Below are positions 34,689 to 44,910 of a stretch of DNA of 64,000 nucleotides, piece by piece (position 1 is the first letter of the stretch; the number at the start of each line of letters is the position of its first letter). The DNA is from Doryteuthis pealeii. Lineage: Eukaryota > Mollusca > Cephalopoda > Myopsida > Loliginidae. Under the pieces are notes generated by a model. It did no database searches and was not told the DNA's origin. It was given only the letters and a program-made list of their open reading frames with translations. Position numbers and translations under genes: made by a program. The stretch lies in NCBI GenBank assembly GCA_023376005.1, contig CM042142.1, positions 48,981,051-49,045,050 on the forward strand, read 5' to 3'.

Positions 34689-34941
34689 TCAGCCATCATG
34701 GTCCCAAGAAGGACATTGGTTAGTTGAGCTCATCAAAGCATAGTGAGAGTCATCCGATACTTCGGTCGCTTTCAATGGATACTTTAAAGTAACATCCAAA
34801 TGCTCATTGTGCTCAGATAGTGAAGTTTTTTGATAATGCAGAACCAATTCAGATAATGAAGAATGGATGATAAATGGATCAGCAAAGCCAAAATTTCCAT
34901 TTTTCCTTAAGATTTTGCAGTGTCCAATAAGTTTTTCGTAT
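34689..34941 (-). CDS. PIK3R1-like: p85 exon L: C-terminal SH2 end, tail and stop
   Basis: Last coding exon, 253 bp, acceptor TTTTTCCAG, stop TGA at 34689-34691. Encodes YEKLIGHCKILRKNGNFGFA, then DPFIIHSSLSELVLHYQKTS and the domain end at LKYPL. It continues for about 27 residues beyond the usual vertebrate p85 C-terminus with an acidic segment, TEVSDDSHYALM, holding a YxxM motif (Tyr 550, Met 553). An AATAAA on the minus strand at 34640-34645 is one possible poly(A) signal; the 3' UTR end is not determined. Confidence 0.95.
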
Positions 34942-35765
34942 CTGGAAAAAAAGAAACATAATAATGATAATTTTTATTACACGTTTCAAATAGTACTTGG
35001 GGGGGGGAGTCCTGAAAAATTTAAGTATATTTAATAATAAAACATTTTCAGGCAAACAATGTCAAATATCTTCAAGATTTTTTGTTTGGATGAACTAAAA
35101 TCTTGAATTTGAAAAATACATTTGAAATAAAAACAACAAAAAAAAAAAAAAAACATACCAAATTAATAAAAAAAAAAAAAACAACCATTAATTAATAAAA
35201 AAAATTAAAAAACAACTAAAATCAACATATAGTGAATGTCCAATACATATGACTTTTTTTTCAAATCCTACCTGTGATGAAAAAAAAAAATTATTAGAAT
35301 GAAAATTGAATTTTTTTTTTTTTTGCATCTTATATAATTAGTTTGAACCAAGGCGATCTTTAAGGATCACCTTGGTTTGAATATAAAAAAAAAAATCTGG
35401 TAGGTTATATTGCAAACTTGTGTCCCATCTTACCCGTTGTGAAAAAAAAAAAAATTATAGAAAGAAAATCGTATTTATTTTTTGAAAATCTTATATAATT
35501 AGTTTGAACGAAAATGATCCTTAAAGATTGCCTCGATTTGAATATAAAGAAAATAGTTGGGCTCTAAATTCTATTAATTGATTGACTGATTTTAATAGCA
35601 GGTCCTTTACAGAAAGCAATGTCAACATATATGCATTGGACCAGATTCGAACCTGGAACCTTGCAATTTCTGGGTGGATGCTCTATTGACTGAAATAACA
35701 CAGTATTTACTAATAACTAAAGGAAATTCTTCTTTCTTTTTTTTCTTTTTTTAAAGTATACTTAC
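34942..35765. repeat. p85 intron with tandem duplication and tRNA-like SINE fragment
   Basis: A roughly 160-bp unit ('CTTATATAATTAGTTTGAAC' at 35331 and 35491) is present twice. At about 35590-35700, a minus-strand tRNA-like segment has a GGTTCGAATCTGG B box and TCAGTCAATAGAGCATCC A box. Confidence 0.6.
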
Positions 35766-35927
35766 ACTATTGATAATGCATAACATTCTCCGTTATTTTT
35801 GGGGCGAATAAGGAAAGTTCCATCAGGCTTTCCTTCAAGCAGTTTTTCAGCTTCCTCTCTTTGGCAACTCATCAACCACAAATCTTTATTTCGATGTGGA
35901 AGATTGTAGTCAGGTGGGAGGGTGTCA
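35766..35927 (-). CDS. PIK3R1-like: p85 exon K: C-terminal SH2, first half
   Basis: 162 bp, acceptor TATTTTTAG, donor GTAAGT. Encodes SDTLPPDYNLPHRNKDLWLM, then SCQREEAEKLLEGKPDGTFL and IRPKNNGECYALSIV. The phosphotyrosine-binding arginines of an SH2 domain are present: alpha-A Arg in QREEAE and beta-B Arg in FLIR (residue 470). The LPPDYNLPH lead resembles the vertebrate 'DLPHHDEKTW' linker. Confidence 0.96.
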
Positions 35928-36125
35928 CTAAAAATATAACAAACAAACAAAACATTTTTAGTAAGTCCAGAAAAGTTGAAGTATGTATAAAAATGAAACC
36001 TTCTCAGGCAAACAATGTCAAATATGTTCCTAAGATTTTGTTCAGATGAACTAAAATCTTCAATTTGAAAAATACATTTGAGAATAAAATGTTTACAAAT
36101 TGCAAGAAAAGTAAATAAAATATAT

Positions 36126-36445
36126 GGTTATTTCCTAGTTGAGTAACATGATATTACAGGGTGACCCAGAAAAAATAGAACCCAAATTATTTATTTTCTC
36201 ATTAAACAAACCCTAAACCCTGACCCTAACCCCACCTAGTTGAGTAACATAATATTACAGGGTGAGCCAGAAAAAACAGAACCAACAAATTTTGTAATAA
36301 AACTTAATTTTAATTTTTTTAAGTTTAAGTCTAACAAGGGTTAGGGTTAGCATTGGTGTTTAAGGTTAGTTTAATGGGAAAATAAATAAATAATTTGGGT
36401 TTTGTTTTTTCTGGGTCACTCATGTTACTGAACTAGGAAATAACC
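36126..36445. mobile_element. TEL-MITE relative with different arms, perfect 8-bp duplication
   Basis: Ends GGTTATTTCCTAGTTGAGTA and CAGTTC-type inverse ending AGGAAATAACC. AAATATAT is repeated exactly on both sides. Inside are a CCCTAAACCCTGACCCTAAC run, a second internal copy of the left arm (36235-36290), and a degenerate GGGTTAGGGTTAG run. Confidence 0.85.
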
Positions 36446-36564
36446 AAATATATAATTGTCCAATTTTTCAAAACCTCACTTGAGGTCTAAATTTTTTTTT
36501 TTTTTTTTAATTTTTTTTTTTAGATAAAAAACAAAAATTTTTTTAAGATGAGTCTTAATAATCT

Positions 36565-36915
36565 GTATTTAGATTTTTCAGACTATCGTACTCAACTTTA
36601 TTGTTATATATACGTTTCGACCGATGTGCCTTCCAACCTTCTTCAGGTATTTCTTGTCAAACTCAGGAACCTTCTCAAACTCGGCAACCTTCATGTCATA
36701 ATCAGGAGCCTTTGTGGAACTTCGAAACCAAACCCTTTATTCAATCCATCAGTGCTCCCAATTACAACATGAAGGCTCCAGAGTTTGATGAGGTTTCCGA
36801 GTTCAAGAAGCTTCCAGAGTTCAAGAAGAAACTCCTGAAGAAGGCTGGAGGGCAAATTGGCTGAAACGTTGTGTATATAACAATAAAGATGAGGATAATA
36901 GTTTTAAAAAATCCA
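36565..36915. mobile_element. MITE-N, long copy
   Basis: Ends TTTTTCAGACTATCGTACTC and the inverse, next inner pair CTTTATTGTTATATA, then CCAACCTTCTTCAGGTATTT and its inverse around 36830. The middle carries short repeats of CTCAGGAACCTTCTC type. Confidence 0.7.
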
Positions 36916-37039
36916 TATAATACAAAATATTGAGTTTTACTTGTATTGCAGCAAAAATGTTTAATTTTTACTGTTCTTCCTCAGGAAAGAAATTTGAAAA
37001 TATGAACTATCACAACAGATGGATTCATGCCTTTCTCAA

Positions 37040-37140
37040 GGGCATTAGTGCAAAATGAAATGCAAACAGCTTCATCCAAGATTTGAACTCTAATCACCAA
37101 TTCCATTTCCTATGACAATAACCATTACACTAAGCACGTC
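37040..37140 (-). mobile_element. SINE2 head fragment
   Basis: Minus strand: TGGTTATTGTCATAGGAAAT-type head and GAGTTCAAATC B box, ending with the CCCTTGAGAAAGG block. Confidence 0.6.
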
Positions 37141-37151
37141 TCTTGTGGACA

Positions 37152-37908
37152 TCTTATTATAATGGAGATTGTGTGTTTTTCTGTTTGGTTTGGTTTGTTT
37201 TGTTTTACGGCATATCAACCTCAGTGGGTCATTTAATGCCAATAAAGTTTTGAAATAAATCAATTCTTAATGGATAATACAATTTTTTTATAAATACATT
37301 TTTCTATTTAACCCATAGATGGGACCCTAACAGGTACTACCACTCCGGGTCAGAGTGGACCAGGGAGCAATGGTGATGAAGGGGTACTCCACATTCCCCA
37401 AACCTCCAGAACTGGAACCTCACCATCAGATAGAGTTTAACGTCATTCCTAGGACATGTAGACCCGCAGCCACCGCCTTCTAACACCCATATGATAAAAA
37501 GGGGTTGGGGCTTGCCATAAGGGCAACAGGGTTGGGAAAATCATATAGGTGCTAGGGCTTGACGTGACCAGCCGATTGGTCGAAAGGGGGCCTCTCCGAC
37601 CGCCAGTCTATCCCAAGATAGGGCCAAAGTGGAGTATTGCATGTCATGAACTGCTCATCCACCTGGGCTCTATCCTTAAGCATCACGGGTCGCCACCCAC
37701 GGCAAACAGGTGGTCCCATTGGGGGAGTCTTACCCCTCTGCAGAGGTGCAGTCGGTGCATTCTAACGCCCCAGCCGACAGGGCGGGTGTTTTTCTGTCTG
37801 TAACTGAAACTATATCACTACTCAAGTCATAATCCCCTTTGTTATTTACATCACATTCTCCATGATTTTATTTTTATCTAAACCTAAATTATTAATAAAT
37901 AATTGTTT
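37152..37908 (+). mobile_element. HEL1 5' part split by family B
   Basis: TCTTATTATAATGGAGATTG after an A. The element resumes at 37787 and breaks off near 37908 without a 3' hairpin. The family-B insert is flanked by TGTTTTTCTGT twice. Confidence 0.8.
37185..37786 (-). mobile_element. Family B, complete copy with target duplication
   Basis: 602 bp between two perfect 11-bp copies of TGTTTTTCTGT (37174-37184 and 37787-37797). The minus strand starts CCCGCCCTGTCGGCTGGGGC and ends in a tail resembling that of LINE LA (GTTGATATGCCGTAAAACAA, then AACCAAACC). This is the best reference copy for the family. No clear ORF. Confidence 0.85.
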
Positions 37909-38017
37909 GTAAATTATCCAATTGGTTGATTCTTTAATCTTAAAGGACGCAGTAAAATCATATCTATGCATCCTAGTGTTTTTCTTTTTTCCTTCCCTCA
38001 CCTTTCAAGCTAACTGT

Positions 38018-38266
38018 AAGTAAAGTCAACGGGGCGGCCTAAAGTCGGTAACAGCCAGTCAGCGAGGGAGTCTATCCCCTTTTCAATAGCGCTAGACCAA
38101 GGAGATTGTTTTAGCATCTGAGGTGGAGCGCCACACCTACCATCAGCTCCTTACTTTACCGCACAGATCCCTGTGCTACTCATACGCTGAGTTGGCGGGG
38201 ACCGGTATCGAACTAGGAACCTTGTGGTTTCTAGTCGAACGCTCTACCGACTGAGCTAACAAATAC
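38018..38266 (-). mobile_element. SINE1 copy in p85 intron
   Basis: Complete, with minus-strand A box TTAGCTCAGTCGGTAGAGC and B-box region GTTCGATACCGG. Confidence 0.85.
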
Positions 38267-38484
38267 ATCTAAATAAGTTTCTTAGAAACGAATTACACAG
38301 GATAGGTTACAAGGTAGGGGTTAGACAGTTTTAGTTGTTTCCCCAGATCATAAATAAAAACCTAAATATTTATTAAGAAATTTTAGTTGGGACCCATCAA
38401 ATTTTCTGCAGACTCATTCAAAGCAAATATGTGCGTCCCAGGACACACTAAATCAAAAAGCTATCAGCATCACTATCTCTCTCT

Positions 38485-38519
<35 letters not shown>

Positions 38520-38892
38520 AAAACATTAGCTAGATGGAGCTACTATTACCACTTGTCAAAGTTCACTTTAACTACTAAGGTGACAGTTTGAAATAATGAA
38601 ATGAAATTTATTGTGTACAGTGCTCAGGTGCACCACAACTAATCAAAGTCTCATGTCAAGTACACAGAATAATGTATTAGTGTCAGGAACATGAACAGTT
38701 TACAGTAGTAATGTACGTGTGTGTGCATATGTGTGTGGAGAGGGGCATCAGGTATAGTGTCGGAGGACTACAGGAAGCATGGAGGTTTTGAAAGATTCAG
38801 TGTTTCGACAGCATACCTATGGGAGGTATTTCTGCTGCAGCCTGTACAAGGTTGCATACTTTTTGAACCACCATGTAATAAAATTTACTTAC
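38267..38892. other. p85 intron, (TA)n and short dispersed repeat
   Basis: (TA)n at about 38487-38515. 38720-38880 resembles 21560-21680. Nothing else recognised. Confidence 0.5.
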
Positions 38893-38958
38893 CTTTCTTT
38901 CCTGCCTTCTAGTTGGTTATCCAAGAAGTCTTGCCCAACTCCATTTTGGAGAAGTAAT
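38893..38958 (-). CDS. PIK3R1-like: p85 exon J: end of inter-SH2 region
   Basis: A 66-bp exon with acceptor AATTTCAG and donor GTAAGT, phase 1 start and 2 end. Encodes LLLQNGVGQDFLDNQLEGRK plus E, matching in position the vertebrate 'MWLTQKGVRQKKLNEWLG' connection between the coiled coil and the C-terminal SH2. It is less conserved than its neighbours, but the reading frame is fixed on both sides. Confidence 0.9.
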
Positions 38959-40106
38959 CTGAAATTTGAGAATAGAAAGAATAATCAGAATAATTCAAAA
39001 GTAAACTATTATGCAAGCAATATAACACAGATCTAATAAAAATAAATAATTTGAAAGTAATATGTGCCTATACAGGGTCATTCTGATGAGATCATGGAAT
39101 ATGTACCATCACAGACTTCCTGAAGAAGAAAGGGGTTGAAAAAAAAATCGATATCCCTACCCAGCACTTGCAAAAGTGGCTTTCGGCAAATATGGAGGGT
39201 AATGTTTGTTTTGTTTTTTGTTTAACTTTTTTAAAATTCCAAATATTTTTTTTTTTTTTGGAATTGTCTGAATTTTTTTTACATGAGGCTTGATAATAAT
39301 CTCTCACATTTTTCAAGTTCTTTATTATTCTTTTCAGATTGGCTATTTCCAATAGGAAAAAAAATAATAAATGCACCCATCCTACAATATAAAAGTTCTT
39401 GAAAAAGATCCTCAAAAATATCTTCAGTAAAAGAAAAAAATCAAACAGCACAGGTGATGCCAAAATTAGAATAACAAGACCATCAGATGTTACAACGACA
39501 AGTTCATAGTGTATATAAACTAATTTTCTCCTTTAAATTTTAAAAATAAACTATATTGATTATAAATTAGGTTCTCATTAATAAATCTTTTAGATTATTG
39601 TGGAATCTGTGACGTAAGCCGTGACGTAGTTTCGGCTTCAGACAGAAATGCAATCTATCTCCATTATATATAGAGATATTTTATTCCTTCCAGAAGCTTT
39701 TATCTTCTGTGAGTAATCAGTCTGGTTGCTATGGTAACTGTATCAGTTAAACAGATGGTTGGTAGCCTCATACGAATAAGTAGTAAGAAAGAAAATTAGT
39801 ATGATAAAAAAAAGAAATAGAGAGAAATATAGAGTACTTATAAAAGAACTTATGCCTCAAATCTGTTAACTACTTAAAGTCATTATCCCCCCCATAAAAA
39901 AAAAAAAACAACTGTTGATAAGATGTAGGGAAAAAAAACGTTATTTATTTTCTATAAATGCTTCTTTGAATTTTATTAGTAATCATCACCAAAAACTCTT
40001 AGCACTACTTCAATGGCCAATGTATAAAATAGAAGTTTAGTTGAAATAAGTCATCATCACCTGCTCAAAAATTCAGGGTATTTAATGTGTAAAATTCCTT
40101 CCTCAA
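38959..40106. other. p85 intron, AT-rich
   Basis: No complete repeat recognised. A short HEL1-like 5' motif (CCATTATATATAGAGATATT inverse type) is near 39660. A coding-like stretch at 39085-39200 is discussed under rejected items. Confidence 0.45.
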
Positions 40107-40638
40107 TCTTATCATAATGGAGATTCGGTGTCTGTCTGTAACCGAAACTATGTCACTACTTACATTACAATATTCTCAGAATTATGCAAGTTTATCAATG
40201 AGTATTTAATTTATAGTCGGAATCATTAATACATAGAATAGAATAAATCTTATTAACAATGTCTCTATGAAAATCTGAGTTAGATTTGCCTCAAAACAGC
40301 CCATGTTATTAGTGCGTTTGAAATCCTGCAATGAGTCTTATATATCATTAAGAAATAAAGGTTTACATAATATATGGTGTGGTCAATTTGCATATTGGTT
40401 TTAACAAAACTGAATTTAATAAATAATTACTTGGTGTTATTTACTCTAACATTATCGTTTTATTCTCCAACATATTAAAATCAATCCTATGAATGATTTT
40501 ATATAGAAACCAATTAAAATATACTTAAAATAGGTGGAATCTTTTATACGCATTCTTATTTAATTTTGTTAGTCTTCAACATATTTCATTACATCAAAAC
40601 TTAAATACATACACTCAGAGGGCGTATATTCTTGCTAG
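40107..40638 (+). mobile_element. HEL1 copy f, diverged
   Basis: TCTTATCATAATGGAGATTC after an A at the 5' end. The 3' end shows a decayed hairpin (ACACTCAGAGGGCGTAT) then CTAG and T. Inner sequence matches the variant at 50310-50440. Confidence 0.75.
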
Positions 40639-40654
40639 TAATAATAATAGTTCT

Positions 40655-40904
40655 GGTCTCCTGGCCAGGATTAGGTGATCCTGGCCAAGAGACCAGACCC
40701 AGTGTTAATTAACAAGAAGAGAACTTGTCATTTCGTAGATTTTGCTATCCTGGCTGATCACCGAGTGAAAGTGAAAGAAAGCGAAAAGATAGGCAAATAC
40801 TTAGACCTTGCCAGAGAACTAAGAAAACTGTAGAATGTGAAGGTCGTGTCAATTGTAATTGGTGTCCTTGGAACAGTCCCCAAGGGACTGGAAATCAGAG
40901 GGGG

Positions 40905-40935
<31 letters not shown>

Positions 40936-41085
40936 ACCATCCAAACTACAGTATTGTTAAGATTGGTTAAAATACTCAGAAGAGTCCTGGAGACCTGAGG
41001 AGACTTTTATGTCACTCAGCCTACAGTGAACCACCGGCTAAGGCGGGTGTGAAAAACTCAATAATAATAATAATAATGATGGAAA
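40655..41085 (+). pseudogene. LINE LC ORF C-terminus and 3' end
   Basis: Reads RTCHFVDFAILADHRVKVKE, KIGKYLDLARELRKLW and VIGVLGTVPKGLEI in one frame, then, after a poly(A) interruption at 40903-40932, TIQTTVLLRLVKILRRVLET. This is the C-terminal end of a widespread non-LTR retrotransposon ORF. It ends in an (AAT)n tail at about 41070-41085. Confidence 0.75.
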
Positions 41086-41289
41086 ATTATATATTTCTTG
41101 GTGTTTGTACTAGTAAATCCACCTTAATTACCTCCCCTTGGATATCTGTCTGTATAAAAGTAGCACTCTGACTACATCAGTCAGATCGTAGTCAGAGTAG
41201 AAATAAAGCTTTTCAAAAGTCTAAGCATTGGTTCTGTTTTTACTACAGTGTTATAGTTTAAAGAAATTGAAAACAGATATTTTTGACCC

Positions 41290-41410
41290 ATTGGACCCTA
41301 ACAGTTATTACCACTCCGGGTCAGAGTGAACCTGGGAGTAATGGTAATGAAGGTTGGTTGGTTATTTGGTTTAATAGTTTATCAATCTTTGTGAGTTACT
41401 TAATGCTAAA
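41290..41410 (-). repeat. Family B fragment
   Basis: 'TTACCACTCCGGGTCAGAGT' followed by AATGGTAATGAAGG, then a LINE-tail-like block 'TTTATCAATCTTTGTGAGTT' before a (TA)n tract. Confidence 0.6.
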
Positions 41411-41415
41411 TCTTT

Positions 41416-41462
<47 letters not shown>

Positions 41463-41667
41463 TTTTAAGCAAATAGTTTGTCAGTAAATATTTTTGCTTG
41501 CTTAGGTTTTATAAACTGGTAGAAATAATTTTCATTAATTTCATTTGTATCAATAAATTAGAAAAAAAATAACTTCTTGTGTAATAAATTGGTGGTTATG
41601 TTAGATCTTTTTAATTAACTTTATGTGTATCAATAAACTGGCAGAAATAATTTTAATTAACTTGCAA

Positions 41668-41808
41668 ATAGATGGGACCCTAACAGGTACTATCATTCAA
41701 GGTCAGAGTGGACCCGAGAACAATGCCAATGAAGGGGTACTCCACACTCCAGAATAGAAGCCTCACTACTAGACAAAGTTTAGCATCATACCCAGGACAC
41801 TTGGTGTT
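41668..41808 (-). repeat. Family B fragment
   Basis: From AGATGGGACCCTAACAGGTA to the ATACCCAGGACAC block; diverged. Confidence 0.65.
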
Positions 41809-41829
41809 ATGGTTTAAAGAGATACGAGT

Positions 41830-42712
41830 AACTTGAAGCGGCTACCCAGCATTGCCTGGGTAGTGGGGGACCCCGGTGTACTGACTTGTTTACTTTTAAG
41901 ATTTACAAATGCTGGACATTTTTAAGTAGAATTTCAATGCTATTTCTTTGTATATAAATCAAATATTCATAATTTTTGCACAAAAAGCAAAATGTGATGA
42001 TAGTGAATGACTATCCTGCTGAAGTCCCGGTTTCGATTTCTGTTCGAGGGAGATCGTTAGTATACATCGCTGATGAGACTTAATCAAGTCAAAACAGCTG
42101 CTGTACGATGTTCTACACGCCGAGTAATTCTTTTGCAAGATTCACTTGTCAATGTTATTTATCTTCTATAATTATCGAATTTTATGCGATATACCGCATT
42201 GTAATTGCCTTCAAGCAAAAATATATATATATTTTGTTGTTAATTGCTTTATTTTCGTAGTTTCCTCCAGACATACATACATACCAACTGCCTTTTATAT
42301 ATGTACTAGAAGTTGCTACCCGGTGTTGCCTGGGTAGAGGGGGATTTTTTTAAGTTAGTCTCGCAGATCCATTATTACTGAATCATGAGTTGAATCCTCG
42401 TGGGAAGCCCCATTTAAATCCCTATGTAAAAAAATAGACCTTGCATTGAACCAGCTACTCTGAAAAAAAAATGTTAATGTCTACTATCTAAAATATTAAA
42501 TGAAAAAAAAATCCATGCTGTTATCATTTAGATTTTATTTTTTAATTATCTTCATGAATATAAATCAAATCTATTATTTTTGCTCAAAAAACAAGCCCTG
42601 GTGATATATAATGTGTATATATATTTACTTTGTCATTAATTGTTTTATTTTCGAAGTTTCCTCCGGACATACACATACACACAACTGCCCTTTATATATG
42701 TGTAGATAGATA
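41830..42712 (-). mobile_element. HEL3, two adjacent Helitron-like copies
   Basis: Read on minus, each unit ends in a hairpin CTACCC-(10 nt)-GGGTAG followed by about 6-9 nt: the outer copy ends CAACTTCTAG|T near 42310, the inner one near 41830 in decayed form (CTTCAAGT). Both begin with a similar 'ACATATATAAA.GGCAGT' block. 42005-42210 also matches element I. Confidence 0.5.
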
Positions 42713-43261
42713 GATGTCGTCAAAAACATGCTGGGTAAATTGACAATCTGTTTGAGTTTTTAGATGGCATCTTATACATATATAAAATATATCGACATGT
42801 AGTCCATTCAAAAGTAAATAATTACAAATTAATTAAATAGCCATGAAAACATCTGAAAGTCATTAAATGATATCAGATAATCAAATATGTAAGAGTAACA
42901 CTATTATAGACCAACTGAAAATAAAATTACAACATCCTGTATATGTGTGGCATTTAAGCATAAAGATAATAAGATTACCATAAATGATTACATATGTGCA
43001 CAAGTCCAAATTAAGGGATATATGTCAACAGTACTCAGAGCTTCATGTACATACTGTATATTTAGGTAAAAATCCAGAATTTTGCAAGTTTATTTTCAAA
43101 CGGCTTTTGTCATGGATTTAAAAGCAGGAAAAAAAAAACAAATATATTTAGGGATATATTATACTGAGAAGTTATTTTTTGAAATTATAATATTTTAGGA
43201 ATTATAATCAGAATCCTAAAGAAAAGGCACACAAACAAAGAAGGGGCAAAAAGAGACAAAT
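42713..43261. other. p85 intron, nothing recognised
   Basis: AT-rich DNA without coding signal or clear repeat boundaries. Confidence 0.4.
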
Positions 43262-43690
43262 AACAAAAATACAAAAAAAAATGAGAAGGGACATAACAAA
43301 AAAAAATGAGAAGGGACGGAATGACACACACAACAAAAAAAAATGAGAAGGGACGAAAAAAAAAAATGAGAAGGGACACACACACAACAAAAAAAAATGA
43401 GAAGGGACGGAATGACACAACACAAAAAAAAAATGAGAAGGGAAATGAGAAGGGACGGAATGACACACAACAAAAAAAAAAAATGAGAAGGGACACACAA
43501 CAAAAAAAAATGAGAAGGACGGAATGAATGACACACAACAAAAATGAGAAGGACGGAATGACACAACAAAAAATGAGAAGGACGGAATGACACACACAAA
43601 AATGAGAAGGGACGGAATGACACGAAGGGACGGAATGACACACAACAAAAATGAGAAGGGACGGAATGACACACAACAAAACAGAAATGA
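43262..43690. repeat. Tandem repeat, AATGAGAAGGGACGGAATGA type
   Basis: About 12-14 imperfect units of 20-40 bp: AAATGAGAAGGGACGGAATG, then ACACACAACAAAAAAA with variable length. The long reading frames on both strands (for example HSVPSHF repeats on minus) are artefacts of it. Confidence 0.9.
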
Positions 43691-43882
43691 CAAAAAGATA
43701 TTTTTTAAAAAAAAGGATGAAAAGATGCAAATCAAAAAAAAAAAAGAAAAAAAAAAAAAGAAGTGGCAAAGAGATAGATAAAAATGTGACGAAAAGATAA
43801 GACAAAAAAAAATGGTAGAGATACTCCCTACTCCAGCAAAAGAGAGGAAGAAAAAAAAAAAAAAGAAAGAAAAAATACATAC

Positions 43883-44059
43883 TTTTTACTCATTTCTCTT
43901 GTTTTACAAAGTCGCTTTAATTCTGGTTTCATACTGTTCATTTCACTGATGTATGATCTGTTACGTGCAGACTGACGTTGAATGTCAACCTCAAGTTTTG
44001 CACGATTTTCCATGATGCTACTTAAACGCCTTTTCAACAGTTCAAAATTTTCATGCAAT
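43883..44059 (-). CDS. PIK3R1-like: p85 exon I: inter-SH2 coiled coil, second helix
   Basis: 177 bp, acceptor CTTTTTAAG, donor GTATGT. Encodes LHENFELLKRRLSSIMENRA and later SYISEMNSMKPELKRLCKTR. The MNSMKPEL block matches vertebrate 'MNSIKPDL', which carries the asparagine (human N564) that contacts the p110 C2 domain; it is retained here as residue 389. The position equivalent to human D560 is isoleucine (residue 385). A tandem repeat tract starts about 200 bp downstream on the coding strand. Confidence 0.95.
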
Positions 44060-44206
44060 CTTAAAAAGAAAAAAGAAGAAAAACAAACCTTATAATATTG
44101 AACATACAAATCAGTCTTTAATTCATTTAAAAGATGTCTTTTCTCCAAAAAGAAATATGTGATCGGAAATAAGTATAGCCTGCAATAAATATTTTTTTAA
44201 ATTGAA

Positions 44207-44843
44207 TCTTATTATAAATGGAGATTATGTGTATGCCTGTCTTTAACCAAAACTATGACACACCCCCCAAGTCACATTTTCATTAGTTATGTCACTTTCA
44301 ATATTATTATATTTCTATTGAAATATCAATTATTAAGAAAAATATATATCATTAATTCTGTTGGCCTTATCTATATACTCTAGCATACAATTGTATTTAT
44401 ATATACACCCAAATGGCATATTATAGTGTGAATGATAATTTGCATATTGATCTTGAAAAATTGATTTTAATAAATATTTGCTTAGTTTTATTGATTTCTA
44501 ATTGTTTGGTGTAATTTTAATAATCTTAAAAAATCCATTACCAAAAAGAAGAAAAAAATAATTTTAATGTCTAATTTAGTTAAATAGTTGAATTAGGAAA
44601 ATGGATTAGAGAGTGTGAAATATATTTGTATGTTGGGTTTTAGAAGCAACTAGCCCATAGCTTAAATTAGGTCAAATGTTCCCTTTCTTAGAAATCTTAC
44701 AAAATGATTTTGAATTTTTTTTTAAATTCTACAGCCATATTTATTTTTTAAAAATCTAATTCGATTTGCAAACTCACTCTTCCCTAATTCCAATTACCTA
44801 CACAGAGCTCAATGGGTGACGCAACAGGCCACGTTTTGTCTAG
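44207..44843 (+). mobile_element. Chimeric Helitron-like element (HEL1 5' end, HEL2 3' end)
   Basis: 5' end TCTTATTATAAATGGAGATT after an A, inner HEL1-like body to about 44600, then unrelated DNA ending in the HEL2-type hairpin (GGGTGACGCAACAGGCCAC), GTTTTGT, CTAG and T. Confidence 0.6.
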
Positions 44844-44910
44844 TATGTATATATAGTTTTAGACAGTGCACATTTTTTAGGAACAAAAACTTTACGATTA
44901 AAGAAATAAA

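Noticed and set aside
39085..39200. Coding-like stretch (FLKKKGVE..., PTQHLQKWLSANMEG in different frames)
   Set aside because: The frames are broken and I cannot name the family; probably a small transposon relic, but unsupported.
41100..41247. Possible LTR with TATAAAAG and AATAAAGC words
   Set aside because: Promoter-like and poly(A)-like words are suggestive, but the TG/CA borders do not carry a matching target duplication.
43185..43880. 231-residue minus-strand frame with HSVPSHF repeats
   Set aside because: Produced by the tandem repeat tract in the p85 intron; no splice or conservation support.
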